A DNA stretch of 64,000 bases from Kosakonia sp. SMBL-WEM22 (GCF_014490785.1 NZ_CP051488.1:1736001-1800000), one strand, 5' to 3'. Shown: positions 24,570 through 33,778, counted from the stretch's first letter. Program-made: numbers and translations. The notes: a model not told the origin generated them from the sequence alone.

Positions 24570-25534
24570 CGCTGGCAGCGTTCGGCAGTCTGGCTCTGTA
24601 GGCTGTCGAGCAGCTCATAACGGCGGCGATACTCTGCGCGTTTTTTGCTGGCGATCTCCTCAATCGGTTTGCGCGGCATCATTAATGGCAGCACAAAGTC
24701 TCTCTGACCATCGACAACGCCACCGAGCGATGCCCAGAAGCTGTTGTAGTCCGCATGCAGCTGGCGCAGCTTTTTCTTGCGATAACGTAAACTCTGGTAG
24801 ATGTGCGTTTCATTGCTTACCGCGCGGATCGCTTCCACTTCAAGGAACTGCGCCAGCATCATTGCCGCCTCGACCAGCAGCCGCTTCGGGAATAGCCCGT
24901 GGCACGCTTTGGTCGCGCCCTGGATCGCTTCGTGCGGCACATGGGATTTTGGCCCTTGCAGCCCGCCAATATAGAGCGTGGTCATACCGTTAAAGGGGCA
25001 GACGGTGAAGGTGAGGCGAGCCAGTGGCGTCTCCAGCGCGTCATAGAAAGTGAGCGTCGCTTCGCCCTCTTTATCCAGTGCGGCATCTGACCAGAGGCGG
25101 ATGGTGTAACTCTGCTCATCTTTCCCGGTCAGCCGGGCCAGCGTGCAGCCCGCCGTGGTGAGATAGCTGTTAACCATCCCTTCTGGCAGAAGGCGATTAA
25201 AGCTGTCGTAATGCCAGCAAATAGCTTCGCTGGTCTGCTGACGCGTCAGGTTGACGGAGAGCCAGGGGCGGTGTAACCGGCACGGCAGACCTGGCTGCAT
25301 ATGCAGCTTGCGGGCAAGGTGCGGCTGGTCAACGAGACGTGACAAAAAGTGCGCGGTGGCAAAAGGCATCGCCAGCGAGCGCAGCAGAAATTTACGCCGA
25401 TGGGAGGTTTTCTCCCAGGCGGGGCCCGGCACCAGATCGCCGGTAATTAGCGAAGCGAATAGCTGCCAGGCCGTTTTCGGAAGCGGCCGTTGAGGTTGGA
25501 AAACAGTAGCGATAACGGACATGGTGCAACTCAC
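24566..25534 (-). CDS. ybjX: VirK/YbjX family protein (DUF535)
   Basis: Protein of about 322 residues (318 if the second ATG at 25522 is used; E. coli YbjX about 330). Conserved DUF535 blocks: RRKFLLRSLAMPFATA, ICWHYDSFNRLLPEGM, LYIGGLQGPKSHVPHEAIQ ATKACHG, and ALVEAAMMLAQ-like text before IRAVSNETHIYQS. The Salmonella relative VirK is PhoP-controlled and linked to virulence and antimicrobial-peptide resistance; the biochemical role is unknown. It is convergent with ybjD (4-base overlap of stop codons) and divergent from macA. Confidence 0.92.
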   Translation of the reverse strand: MSCTMSVIATVFQPQRPLPKTAWQLFASLITGDLVPGPAWEKTSHRRKFLLRSLAMPFATAHFLSRLVDQPHLARKLHMQPGLPCRLHRPWLSVNLTRQQTSEAICWHYDSFNRLLPEGMVNSYLTTAGCTLARLTGKDEQSYTIRLWSDAALDKEGEATLTFYDALETPLARLTFTVCPFNGMTTLYIGGLQGPKSHVPHEAIQGATKACHGLFPKRLLVEAAMMLAQFLEVEAIRAVSNETHIYQSLRYRKKKLRQLHADYNSFWASLGGVVDGQRDFVLPLMMPRKPIEEIASKKRAEYRRRYELLDSLQSQTAERCQR

Positions 25535-25681
25535 ATTTCACAAGAAGAAGGCAATTTCATCAGGTGCTGGCTCAACGCCTCTTCAATGGATAAGGGAGAA
25601 AATGCGAAGATGAGGTTTCGTTGAGCCGCTGTTTAGTTAAAATTGCTCTCTCCATCGCATGTCCGATTATCTGGAAATTTT

Positions 25682-26797
25682 ATGAAACTGAAGGGAAAAC
25701 GCAGGACAGGATTGTTTGTGCTGATTGCCGTTGTTGTGCTGGCGGCTTTCTGGCTCTGGAGCAAGTTAAATGCGCCGGTGGTGCAGTATCAAACGCTGAT
25801 TGTTAAGCCGGGCGAGCTGCAACAAATGGTACTGGCAACCGGCAAACTCGATGCGCTTCGCAAAGTTGACGTCGGCGCGCAGGTCAACGGTGAGTTACAA
25901 CGCCTGACGGTCAACATCGGCGATAAGGTGAAGAAAGATCAGCTGCTGGGCATCATTGATCCGGCGCAGGCGGAAAACCAGATCAAGGAAGTGGAAGCGA
26001 CGCTGATGGAGCTGCGCGCGCAGCGCCGCCAGGCGCAGGCCGAGCTGAAGCTGGCGCAGGTGACCTATGGACGTCAGCAGCAGCTGGTACAAAGCCACCT
26101 GGTGTCGAGGCAGGATCTCGATACGTCGGCAACGGATGTTGCCGTGAAGCAGGCGCAGATTGGCACCATTGATGCGCAGATCAAACGTAATCAGGCGACG
26201 CTCGATACCGCAAAAACCAACCTCGATTACACCCGCATCCTCGCGCCAATGGATGGTGAGGTGACACAAATCACTACTCTGGAAGGACAGACGGTGATTG
26301 CTATGCAGCAGGCACCGAACATTCTGACGGTTGCCGACATGAGCACCATGCTGGTGAAAGCGCAGGTCTCCGAAGCGGATGTTATTCATCTCAAACCAGG
26401 GCAAAAAGCGTGGTTCACTGTGCTGGGCGATCCGGGTACCCGCTATGAAGGGGTACTGAAAGATATTCTGCCGACGCCAGAGAAGGTAAATGACGCCATC
26501 TTCTACTACGCGCGTTTTGAAGTCCCTAACCCGCAGGGCGTGCTGCGCCTGGAGATGACCGCGCAGGTGCAGATCCAGCTCACCGGGCAGAAAAACGTGC
26601 TGACCATTCCGCTGGCAGCGCTCGGCGAGCCGGTTGGCGATAATCGCTATAAGGTCAAAGTGCTGCGCAACGGCGAGACGCGCGAGCGGGAGGTGATCCT
26701 CGGGGCGCGTAACGATACCGATGTGGTAGTGGTTAAAGGGCTGGATGCGGGCGACGAAGTGGTGATTGGCGAGCGGCAAGAGGGCGCGGCGCAATGA
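25682..26797 (+). CDS. macA: Macrolide export periplasmic adaptor MacA
   Basis: Membrane-fusion protein of the MacAB-TolC efflux pump, 371 residues as in E. coli. The start at 25682 gives an N-terminal membrane anchor (KRRTGLFVLIAVVVLAAFWLW). Next come the lipoyl/barrel-sandwich half (VQVNGELQRLTV region), an alpha-helical hairpin (about residues 95-170, rich in Gln, Ala, Arg and Lys) that contacts TolC, and beta-barrel and membrane-proximal domains. Its stop overlaps the macB start by 4 bases. Confidence 0.96.
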   Translation: MKLKGKRRTGLFVLIAVVVLAAFWLWSKLNAPVVQYQTLIVKPGELQQMVLATGKLDALRKVDVGAQVNGELQRLTVNIGDKVKKDQLLGIIDPAQAENQIKEVEATLMELRAQRRQAQAELKLAQVTYGRQQQLVQSHLVSRQDLDTSATDVAVKQAQIGTIDAQIKRNQATLDTAKTNLDYTRILAPMDGEVTQITTLEGQTVIAMQQAPNILTVADMSTMLVKAQVSEADVIHLKPGQKAWFTVLGDPGTRYEGVLKDILPTPEKVNDAIFYYARFEVPNPQGVLRLEMTAQVQIQLTGQKNVLTIPLAALGEPVGDNRYKVKVLRNGETREREVILGARNDTDVVVVKGLDAGDEVVIGERQEGAAQ

Positions 26798-28740
26798 CCG
26801 CCCTGTTAGAACTGAATGAGATTCGCCGCAGCTACCCCTCAGGCGACGGCATGGTTGAGGTGCTGAAAGGCATTACGCTGACCATTAATGCAGGCGAGAT
26901 GGTGGCGATTGTGGGTGCCTCCGGCTCCGGTAAATCGACGCTAATGAACATTCTCGGCTGTCTTGATAAACCAACCCACGGTACCTATCGCGTGGCGGGA
27001 ACAGATGTCTCGACACTCAGCGGCGATGCGCTGGCGCAGCTGCGCCGCGAGCATTTTGGTTTCATCTTTCAGCGTTATCACCTGCTTTCTCATCTGACTG
27101 CCGCGCAGAATGTCGAAGTGCCGGCGGTCTATGCCGGGACCGAGCGTAAAGCGCGGCTGGCACGCGCCAAAGAGCTGCTGACGCGCCTCGGGCTTGGCGA
27201 ACGCAGCGAGTATCAACCTTCGCAGCTCTCCGGCGGCCAGCAGCAGCGCGTCAGTATTGCCCGCGCCCTGATGAACGGCGGGCAGGTGATCCTCGCCGAT
27301 GAGCCAACCGGCGCGCTGGACAGCCACTCCGGCGAAGAGGTGATGGCGATCCTCCATCAACTGCGCGATCGCGGCCACACGGTGATTATCGTCACCCACG
27401 ATCCGCAGGTTGCCGCGCAGGCCGAGCGGATCATCGAGATCCGCGATGGTGAGATTATTGCCAATCCACCGGCAAAAACCGCTGCGCCCACTGCGGCGAA
27501 GCATGAGGGCGCTGTCGCGTCGGTTGGCGGCTGGCGGCAGTTCACCAGCCGTTTCCAGGAGGCGCTGACCATGGCCTGGCGGGCGATGGCGGCCAACAAG
27601 ATGCGTACCCTACTCACCATGCTCGGCATTATTATCGGTATCGCTTCGGTGGTATCGATTGTGGTGGTGGGCGATGCGGCTAAACAGCTGGTGCTGGCGG
27701 ATATCCGCTCCATTGGCACCAACACCATTGATGTCTACCCTGGCAAAGATTTTGGTGATGATGAGCCGCAAAACCAGCAGGCGCTCAAATATGACGATTT
27801 GCTTGCCATTCAAAAGCAGCCCTGGGTGCGCTCAGCCACGCCATCGGTGTCGCAAAATCTGCGTCTGCGTTACGGCAATATCGACGTGGCGGCCAGTGCG
27901 AACGGCGTGAGCGGGCAATATTTTAACGTCTACGGCATGACCTTCAGCGAAGGGACCGCTTTTAATGCCGAGCAGCAGGGCAGGCGCGCGCAGGTTGTGG
28001 TGCTCGACAGCAATACCCGGCGGCAGCTCTTCCCCGATAAAGCCAGCGTGGTGGGCGAAGTCATTCTGGTTGGTAATATGCCCGCGACGGTGATTGGCGT
28101 GGCGGAAGAGAAGCAATCAATGTTTGGCAGCAGCAAGATCCTGCGCGTCTGGCTGCCTTACAGCACTATTGCCGGGCGGATTATGGGCCAGTCGTGGCTT
28201 AACTCTATCACCGTGCGCGTAAATGAGGGCTACAGCAGCGAACAAGCCGAGCAGCAGCTGACGCAACTGCTAAACCTTCGTCATGGTAAAAAGGATTTCT
28301 TCGTCTGGAACATGGACGGGGTGCTGAAAACCGCGGAGAAGACCACGCGCACACTGCAGCTCTTTCTGACGCTGGTAGCGGTGATTTCGCTCCTCGTCGG
28401 CGGGATTGGCGTGATGAACATTATGCTGGTGTCGGTCACCGAGCGTACCCGGGAGATCGGTATCAGGATGGCGGTGGGTGCAAGGGCGGGCGACGTGCTG
28501 TCACAGTTTCTGATCGAGGCGGTTTTTGTCTGCCTGGTCGGCGGTGCGCTCGGTGTGATGCTGTCAATGCTTATCGCCTTCACTCTGCAGCTCTTTCTGC
28601 CCGGCTGGGAGATTGGCTTTTCGCCCGTCGCGCTGTTAACTGCTTTTTTATGCTCCACCTTTACCGGCGTGCTGTTTGGCTGGCTTCCTGCGCGCAATGC
28701 CGCGCGGCTCGATCCGGTGGACGCGCTGGCGCGCGAGTAA
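26794..28740 (+). CDS. macB: Macrolide export ATP-binding/permease MacB
   Basis: Inner-membrane ABC mechanotransmission pump, 648 residues as in E. coli. The N-terminal nucleotide-binding domain has Walker A GASGSGKST (Lys47), signature LSGGQQQRV, Walker B VILADEPTGALD and switch His in VTHD. One membrane segment near residues 270-295 (MLGIIIGIASVVSIVVVG) is followed by a large periplasmic domain and three C-terminal segments. With MacA and TolC it exports macrolides, enterotoxin STII and heme-related molecules in E. coli. Confidence 0.97.
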   Translation: MTALLELNEIRRSYPSGDGMVEVLKGITLTINAGEMVAIVGASGSGKSTLMNILGCLDKPTHGTYRVAGTDVSTLSGDALAQLRREHFGFIFQRYHLLSHLTAAQNVEVPAVYAGTERKARLARAKELLTRLGLGERSEYQPSQLSGGQQQRVSIARALMNGGQVILADEPTGALDSHSGEEVMAILHQLRDRGHTVIIVTHDPQVAAQAERIIEIRDGEIIANPPAKTAAPTAAKHEGAVASVGGWRQFTSRFQEALTMAWRAMAANKMRTLLTMLGIIIGIASVVSIVVVGDAAKQLVLADIRSIGTNTIDVYPGKDFGDDEPQNQQALKYDDLLAIQKQPWVRSATPSVSQNLRLRYGNIDVAASANGVSGQYFNVYGMTFSEGTAFNAEQQGRRAQVVVLDSNTRRQLFPDKASVVGEVILVGNMPATVIGVAEEKQSMFGSSKILRVWLPYSTIAGRIMGQSWLNSITVRVNEGYSSEQAEQQLTQLLNLRHGKKDFFVWNMDGVLKTAEKTTRTLQLFLTLVAVISLLVGGIGVMNIMLVSVTERTREIGIRMAVGARAGDVLSQFLIEAVFVCLVGGALGVMLSMLIAFTLQLFLPGWEIGFSPVALLTAFLCSTFTGVLFGWLPARNAARLDPVDALARE

Positions 28741-28745
28741 TAAAA

Positions 28746-28770
28746 ATGCCAGCCCACCGGGCTGGCATTT
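28746..28770. terminator. Bidirectional terminator between macB and cspD
   Basis: A 10-bp perfect stem ATGCCAGCCC / GGGCTGGCAT with loop ACC lies 5 bases after the macB stop. It has TTT on the plus strand and TTTTT on the minus strand, so it can end both macAB and the convergent cspD. Confidence 0.9.
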
Positions 28771-28807
28771 CACTGCACTCTGTCTGTACACGACGAAGCT
28801 AAAGGTG

Positions 28808-29029
28808 TCAGGCTATCGCTTCCATTTCTACTGGCACGATAAGACTGGCATGATTGCCTTTAGGGCCCTGGTGTACATCAAACCGGACCGTCTGCCCGGC
28901 TTTTAACGTTCTGTAACCATCCATCTGAATGGTGGAGTAATGGGCGAAGATATCTTCACCACCGCCTTCGGGGCAGATGAAGCCAAACCCTTTGGCATTG
29001 TTGAACCACTTTACAGTACCCGTTTCCAT
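28808..29029 (-). CDS. cspD: Cold-shock-like replication inhibitor CspD
   Basis: Small cold-shock-domain protein, 73 residues (E. coli 74). Starting at 29029, it reads METGTVKWFNNAKGFGFI; the RNP1 motif KGFGFI and an RNP2-like DIFAHYS are present. CspD binds single-stranded DNA/RNA and inhibits replication in stationary phase or on starvation rather than on cold shock, and is degraded by Lon. The upstream open frame to 29101 is not family-like. In E. coli cspD is directly divergent from clpS; here a lipase gene separates them. Confidence 0.95.
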   Translation of the reverse strand: METGTVKWFNNAKGFGFICPEGGGEDIFAHYSTIQMDGYRTLKAGQTVRFDVHQGPKGNHASLIVPVEMEAIA

Positions 29030-29499
29030 GCTTCGACATCCTTCGTGAAACTTATTTAAGTAAGATGGAATGAACCGGTGGCGGAGCAGCGGGTTGTTCA
29101 AAACCTCGCCAACTCACGACTCTACAATTTAGATAATTCGTATAATGCGTCAAGCATTTGGCAAGCATTCTGGGAGACAGCGCATCAATTTTTTGAAGCA
29201 GTTAACGCTATAGTGAAAAAATGTGATGCAAGTCTCGAATGTGGCTATTCCACGGTAAGGTTCAGGTAATAGAAAACTTAATTACGGCGAATTAAAAAAA
29301 GTTAATTTAATAATTTTTAATTCACCTGAATTATCCTAAGTTGAATGAAATAATTATTCTTGCAGGCGAATGCGACAATTCATGAATTATCCGAGAGCAT
29401 GCTTGTATATTACTCCAGTTTAAGAGCTGAAAAGGAAAGCAGTGCGAAAGGTACTATTAGTGACGCAACGTTGGTGTAAATAAACAGGAAAAAGTTACA
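29030..29499. other. AT-rich intergenic region cspD-lipase
   Basis: 470 bases with the cspD promoter side on the left and the lipase leader on the right. The middle (about 29240-29480) is strongly AT-rich, with runs such as AATTAAAAAAAGTT and TAATTTTTAATTC, and contrasts with the GC-rich backbone. A GTG-started frame at 29078-29269 has no family likeness and no clear ribosome site, so I do not call it. AGGA at 29485-29488 is the likely lipase ribosome site. No terminal repeats or integrase remnants were seen. Confidence 0.6.
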
Positions 29500-30759
29500 T
29501 TGAAAATTTTGACGAAACTATCATTGGCGCTATTAGTATCAGCTTCACTTATCAATTCCTCCTCCGTTCTGGCTGAATCCGTTGAGGCTACTCCCTATAA
29601 CACTGCGCAAAAAGGAAATCACTATCCCCTCGTTTTTGTTCATGGCGTCATTGGTTGGGGGCCAGATGAAATGCTGGGTTTCAAATATTGGGGTGGATTT
29701 GATGACACCATTACCTATTTAAATAGCAATGGCGTGGAGTCCTACGCGGCCGTGGTTGGCCCCGTTTCCAGTAACTGGGATCGCGCGGTTGAGCTCTATT
29801 ACTACATTAAAGGGGGCACCGTTGATTATGGTGCTGCCCATTCACTCAGGGAGAATCATGCCCGCTATGGCAAAACCTACCCTGGTATCTATCCTCACTG
29901 GGATGAGCACCATAAAATCCACCTGATTGGGCACAGCATGGGCGGGTTAACCAGCCGTCAGCTGGTGGACATGCTCCAGGATGGCAGCGAAGAGGAGCGT
30001 GCTTACCATGAATCGCACCCGGGAACGGAGATCTCCCCGCTTTTTGAAGGTGGAAAAGACTTTGTTTTCAGTGTGTCTACCGTCGCGACGCCAAATAATG
30101 GTAGCTCGTTTGCGCAGGACAAGAACCTGATCGTTGGCCTGATTGAAGATATGGTCCGCAAAGCGGCAAGTATTGCCGGCGTATCGTCCCTCTCTTCATT
30201 TGTTTACGATTTCAAACTCGATCAGTTTGGGTTAAAGCGTGATACGGATGAGAGCCTTGCTGAATATATTCGCGATATTTTCAATAGCAGTATCTGGGAT
30301 TCGAAGGATATTGCCTCTTACGATCTTTCGGTGGTTGGTGTTAGCGGGAATAAGAACTACCTGGAGACTAAGCCTAATGTCTATTATTTCTCGCATACCG
30401 GAAAAACCACCGTTGGTGTACCGTTTACCTCTTTCCAGATACCCGGTGTCTATACCAATCCGCTGTTGCTTTCCTCAGCTACCTATATGGGCAAAACCAT
30501 TACCGATCCACAAACATCGTTAATTAACGCCACCTGGACGACGAATGATGGTCTGGTAAATTCGGTATCCAGTTACTACCCCTTTGGTGCCGATGCAAAG
30601 CCCTATGATGGCCAACCGAAAAAAGGGCAGTGGAGCTATTACCCGGTAATGGAAGATTGGGATTATCTCGACTTTATGGGATTTGATGTCATTCCGCAGG
30701 CCTACGTTAATGCTTTTTATGCCGATATTGCGAGGTCATTATTGGCACTCGATAAATAA
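29500..30759 (+). CDS. Secreted triacylglycerol lipase, Staphylococcus/Geobacillus type (family I.5/I.6), with Tyr at the catalytic His position
   Basis: Alpha/beta-hydrolase of 419 residues starting with TTG, AGGA 11 bases upstream. A Sec signal peptide (MKILTKLSLALLVSASL... ending VLA, residue 25) precedes the mature enzyme. Family hallmarks: VFVHGVIGWG (oxyanion region), RAVELYYYIKGG, GAAHSLRENHARYGKTY with the family's zinc-ligand His pair (His114, His120), the nucleophile Ser146 in GHSMGG, YDFKLDQFGLKRDTDES, and acidic Asp350 in TNDGLV. In characterised relatives the catalytic His sits in DHxDFVG or DHLEIIG; here the text is EDWDYLDFMGFD, placing Tyr389 there (codon TAT), and no other His lies nearby. 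It may be inactive, altered or mis-sequenced. The gene is AT-richer than its neighbours and absent from this place in E. coli, which suggests transfer. Confidence 0.88.
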   Translation: MKILTKLSLALLVSASLINSSSVLAESVEATPYNTAQKGNHYPLVFVHGVIGWGPDEMLGFKYWGGFDDTITYLNSNGVESYAAVVGPVSSNWDRAVELYYYIKGGTVDYGAAHSLRENHARYGKTYPGIYPHWDEHHKIHLIGHSMGGLTSRQLVDMLQDGSEEERAYHESHPGTEISPLFEGGKDFVFSVSTVATPNNGSSFAQDKNLIVGLIEDMVRKAASIAGVSSLSSFVYDFKLDQFGLKRDTDESLAEYIRDIFNSSIWDSKDIASYDLSVVGVSGNKNYLETKPNVYYFSHTGKTTVGVPFTSFQIPGVYTNPLLLSSATYMGKTITDPQTSLINATWTTNDGLVNSVSSYYPFGADAKPYDGQPKKGQWSYYPVMEDWDYLDFMGFDVIPQAYVNAFYADIARSLLALDK

Positions 30760-30773
30760 CTCAGGCAGTAATA

Positions 30774-30804
30774 AAAAGACGAGCCCTCAGCGGTTCGTCT
30801 TTTT
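30774..30804 (+). terminator. Rho-independent terminator of the lipase gene
   Basis: A 12-bp stem pairs AAAAGACGAGCC (30774-30785) with GGTTCGTCTTTT (30792-30803), loop CTCAGC, followed by T. It begins 14 bases after the lipase stop, so the lipase has its own transcript end. Confidence 0.9.
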
Positions 30805-31090
30805 ATTCAGGGCAATCTTAAAAAATTAAAAAATAGAAAAATAAGATACATTGAAATCTTTTTACATAGGCGAAATGGCAAGGATCGGCAAAAAAACCTA
30901 TAATCGACACATATAATGTGCACTAAGCAGGATGTCTTCGTATAACCACTCTCTTAATGTTGTTATTCAAACGCAGGGCGATCCATTATAGTTGCCTGAC
31001 ATCTGATGCTGATTGAAAATGCATCTAAACTCATGTAATCGGCCGATTAGACGTGCGCCGGAACCTGTAACCTAAGATGAAGCGCTAACG
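30805..31090. other. clpS upstream region
   Basis: About 290 bases between the lipase terminator and clpS. It is AT-rich on the left (AAAAAATTAAAAAATAG) and more mixed on the right. It must hold the clpSA promoter. No gene or repeat was recognised, and the clpS ribosome site is weak (CTAAGATGAAGCGCTAACG). Confidence 0.5.
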
Positions 31091-31411
31091 ATGGGCAAGA
31101 GCAATAGCTGGCTGGATTTTGAGCAATTGGCGGAAGATAAACTGCGCGACGCGCTCAGACCGCCATCGATGTACAAAGTGATGATAATGAACGATGACTA
31201 CACGCCAATGGAATTTGTTATTGACGTGCTACAAAAGTTCTTTTCTTATGATGTTGAACGTGCAACGCAACTGATGCTAACGGTTCACTATCACGGTAAG
31301 GCTATCTGCGGTGTCTTTACCGCCGAGGTCGCGGAGACGAAAGTTGCCATGGTGAACAAGTATGCAAGGGAGAACGAGCATCCGTTGCTGTGTACGCTGG
31401 AAAAAGCCTGA
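31091..31411 (+). CDS. clpS: ATP-dependent Clp protease adaptor ClpS
   Basis: N-end-rule adaptor that delivers proteins with Leu, Phe, Trp or Tyr N-termini to ClpAP, 106 residues as in E. coli. The N-terminal extension is followed by the conserved core MYKVMIMNDDYTPMEFVIDVLQ, with the N-degron pocket residues in NDDYTPM and the His in MLTVHYHGKA. It lies 31 bases upstream of clpA and forms an operon with it. The Aat transferase, which creates ClpS-recognised N-termini, is encoded nearby at 34851-35552. Confidence 0.97.
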   Translation: MGKSNSWLDFEQLAEDKLRDALRPPSMYKVMIMNDDYTPMEFVIDVLQKFFSYDVERATQLMLTVHYHGKAICGVFTAEVAETKVAMVNKYARENEHPLLCTLEKA

Positions 31412-31442
31412 CGTCAGGCAATAAAACTTGGGGGAGGTGCCT

Positions 31443-33731
31443 ATGCTCAATCAAGAACTGGAACTCAGTTTAAACATGGCTTTCGCCAGAGCGCGCGAGC
31501 ACCGACATGAGTTTATGACCGTCGAGCACTTGTTACTGGCTCTGCTCAGTAACCCATCTGCCCGTGATGCGCTGGAAGCGTGTTCCGTGGATCTGGTGGC
31601 GCTGCGGCAGGAACTCGAGGCCTTCATCGAACAAACCACACCCGTCCTGCCGATGAGCGAAGAGGAGCGTGACACGCAGCCAACGCTCAGCTTCCAGCGT
31701 GTTCTGCAGCGCGCGGTGTTTCACGTTCAGTCTTCCGGACGCAGCGAAGTCTCCGGCGCGAACGTGTTGGTCGCCATTTTTAGCGAGCAGGAGTCGCAGG
31801 CGGCTTACCTGCTGCGCAAACATGAAGTCAGCCGCCTTGATGTGGTGAACTTTATCTCTCACGGCACGCGCAAAGACGAGCCGGGTCCATCCTCTGACGC
31901 GGGCAGCAGCAGTAGCAGCCAGGCGAGCAGCGAAGAGCAAGCAGGCGGGGAGGAACGTATGGAAAACTTCACCACCAATCTTAATCAGCTTGCTCGCGTA
32001 GGTGGTATCGATCCATTGATCGGTCGTGGCAAAGAGCTTGAACGCGCCGTTCAGGTGCTATGCCGCCGCCGTAAAAACAACCCGCTGTTGGTCGGGGAAT
32101 CGGGCGTCGGTAAAACCGCGATTGCGGAAGGCCTGGCATGGCGAATCGTGCAGGGCGATGTGCCGGAAATTATGGCTGACTGCACCATCTATTCGCTGGA
32201 TATCGGCTCGCTGCTGGCAGGTACCAAATACCGCGGCGACTTCGAAAAACGCTTTAAAGCGCTGCTGAAACAGCTTGAACAGGACAGTAACAGCATTCTG
32301 TTTATCGATGAGATCCATACCATCATCGGTGCGGGTGCTGCCTCTGGTGGGCAGGTTGATGCCGCGAACCTGATTAAGCCTCTGCTCTCCAGTGGTAAGA
32401 TCCGCGTGATGGGTTCGACCACCTATCAGGAGTTCAGCAATATCTTTGAAAAAGATCGTGCGCTGGCGCGCCGCTTCCAGAAAATTGATATCACTGAACC
32501 CTCCGTGGAGGAGACGGTGCAGATTATCAATGGCCTGAAGCCGAAATATGAAGCGCACCATGATGTGCGCTACACGGCGAAAGCGGTTCGCGCTGCGGTT
32601 GAGCTGGCGGTGAAATATATTAATGATCGCCACCTGCCGGACAAAGCGATTGATGTGATCGACGAGGCTGGTGCGCGGGCGCGGCTGATGCCGGTCAGCA
32701 AACGCAAGAAAACGGTCAACGTGGCAGATATTGAATCTGTGGTTGCCCGCATCGCGCGTATTCCTGAGAAGAGCGTCTCCCAGAGCGATCGCGATACGCT
32801 GAAAAGCCTTGGCGATCGGCTGAAAATGCTGGTGTTCGGTCAGGATAAAGCCATTGAGGCCTTAACCGAAGCGATCAAGATGAGCCGTGCAGGGCTGGGT
32901 CAGGAGCATAAACCGGTTGGCTCCTTCCTGTTTGCTGGCCCAACCGGGGTCGGTAAAACGGAAGTGACAGTACAGCTGTCGAAAGCGCTGGGCATTGAGC
33001 TGTTGCGCTTTGATATGTCCGAGTACATGGAACGCCACACCGTGAGCCGCTTGATCGGTGCGCCTCCGGGCTATGTCGGCTTTGATCAAGGCGGTCTGCT
33101 CACCGACGCGGTAATCAAACATCCACATGCGGTTCTGCTGCTGGATGAGATCGAAAAAGCACACCCCGATGTCTTTAACATTCTGCTGCAGGTGATGGAT
33201 AACGGGACGCTGACCGATAACAACGGGCGCAAGGCCGATTTTCGCAACGTCGTGCTGGTGATGACCACCAACGCCGGGGTGCGTGAAACCGAGCGTAAAT
33301 CCATCGGCCTTATCCACCAGGATAACAGCACCGATGCGATGGAAGAGATCAAAAAGATCTTTACGCCGGAGTTCCGCAACCGTCTGGACAACATCATCTG
33401 GTTCGATCATTTGTCTACCGAGGTGATTCACCAGGTGGTCGACAAATTCATCGTCGAGCTTCAGGTGCAGCTGGATCAGAAGGGTGTTTCGCTGGAAGTC
33501 AGCCAGGAAGCACGCGACTGGCTGGCAGAGAAAGGCTACGATCGTGCAATGGGTGCCCGACCGATGGCGCGCGTCATTCAGGACAACCTGAAAAAACCGC
33601 TCGCCAACGAGCTGCTGTTCGGATCGCTGGTTGATGGCGGCCAGGTTATCGTCACGCTGAATAAAGAGAAGAATGAGCTGGAGTATGGCTTCCACAGTGC
33701 GCAGAAGCACAAACCGGAAGCAGCACATTAA
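31443..33731 (+). CDS. clpA: ATP-dependent Clp protease ATP-binding subunit ClpA
   Basis: AAA+ unfoldase of the ClpAP protease, 762 residues (E. coli 758). The start at 31443 (MLNQELELSLN) has GGGGAGGTG just upstream. An N-terminal Clp_N double repeat binds ClpS. Two AAA modules follow: D1 Walker A GESGVGKT with Walker B ILFIDEIH, and D2 Walker A GPTGVGKT with VLLLDEIEKAH. The ClpP-binding IGL loop is in ERKSIGLIHQ. The linker after the N-domain is a Ser-rich stretch (about residues 145-165), slightly longer than in E. coli. Confidence 0.97.
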   Translation: MLNQELELSLNMAFARAREHRHEFMTVEHLLLALLSNPSARDALEACSVDLVALRQELEAFIEQTTPVLPMSEEERDTQPTLSFQRVLQRAVFHVQSSGRSEVSGANVLVAIFSEQESQAAYLLRKHEVSRLDVVNFISHGTRKDEPGPSSDAGSSSSSQASSEEQAGGEERMENFTTNLNQLARVGGIDPLIGRGKELERAVQVLCRRRKNNPLLVGESGVGKTAIAEGLAWRIVQGDVPEIMADCTIYSLDIGSLLAGTKYRGDFEKRFKALLKQLEQDSNSILFIDEIHTIIGAGAASGGQVDAANLIKPLLSSGKIRVMGSTTYQEFSNIFEKDRALARRFQKIDITEPSVEETVQIINGLKPKYEAHHDVRYTAKAVRAAVELAVKYINDRHLPDKAIDVIDEAGARARLMPVSKRKKTVNVADIESVVARIARIPEKSVSQSDRDTLKSLGDRLKMLVFGQDKAIEALTEAIKMSRAGLGQEHKPVGSFLFAGPTGVGKTEVTVQLSKALGIELLRFDMSEYMERHTVSRLIGAPPGYVGFDQGGLLTDAVIKHPHAVLLLDEIEKAHPDVFNILLQVMDNGTLTDNNGRKADFRNVVLVMTTNAGVRETERKSIGLIHQDNSTDAMEEIKKIFTPEFRNRLDNIIWFDHLSTEVIHQVVDKFIVELQVQLDQKGVSLEVSQEARDWLAEKGYDRAMGARPMARVIQDNLKKPLANELLFGSLVDGGQVIVTLNKEKNELEYGFHSAQKHKPEAAH

Positions 33732-33751
33732 TCTCTGCTTTACCCCCATCA

Positions 33752-33778
33752 AACCGGGCCCCGTGGCCCGGTTTTTTT
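33752..33778 (+). terminator. Rho-independent terminator of clpSA
   Basis: A 9-bp stem AACCGGGCC / GGCCCGGTT with loop CCGT, then seven T, 20 bases after the clpA stop. Confidence 0.95.

Noticed and set aside
22911..25534. ybjD-ybjX as a two-gene defence system
   Set aside because: The genes are convergent with overlapping stops and are core genes in the same arrangement in E. coli; no helicase or other defence partner is present.
29078..29269. 63-codon GTG-started frame between cspD and the lipase
   Set aside because: No ribosome site, overlaps the cspD leader, and no recognisable family.
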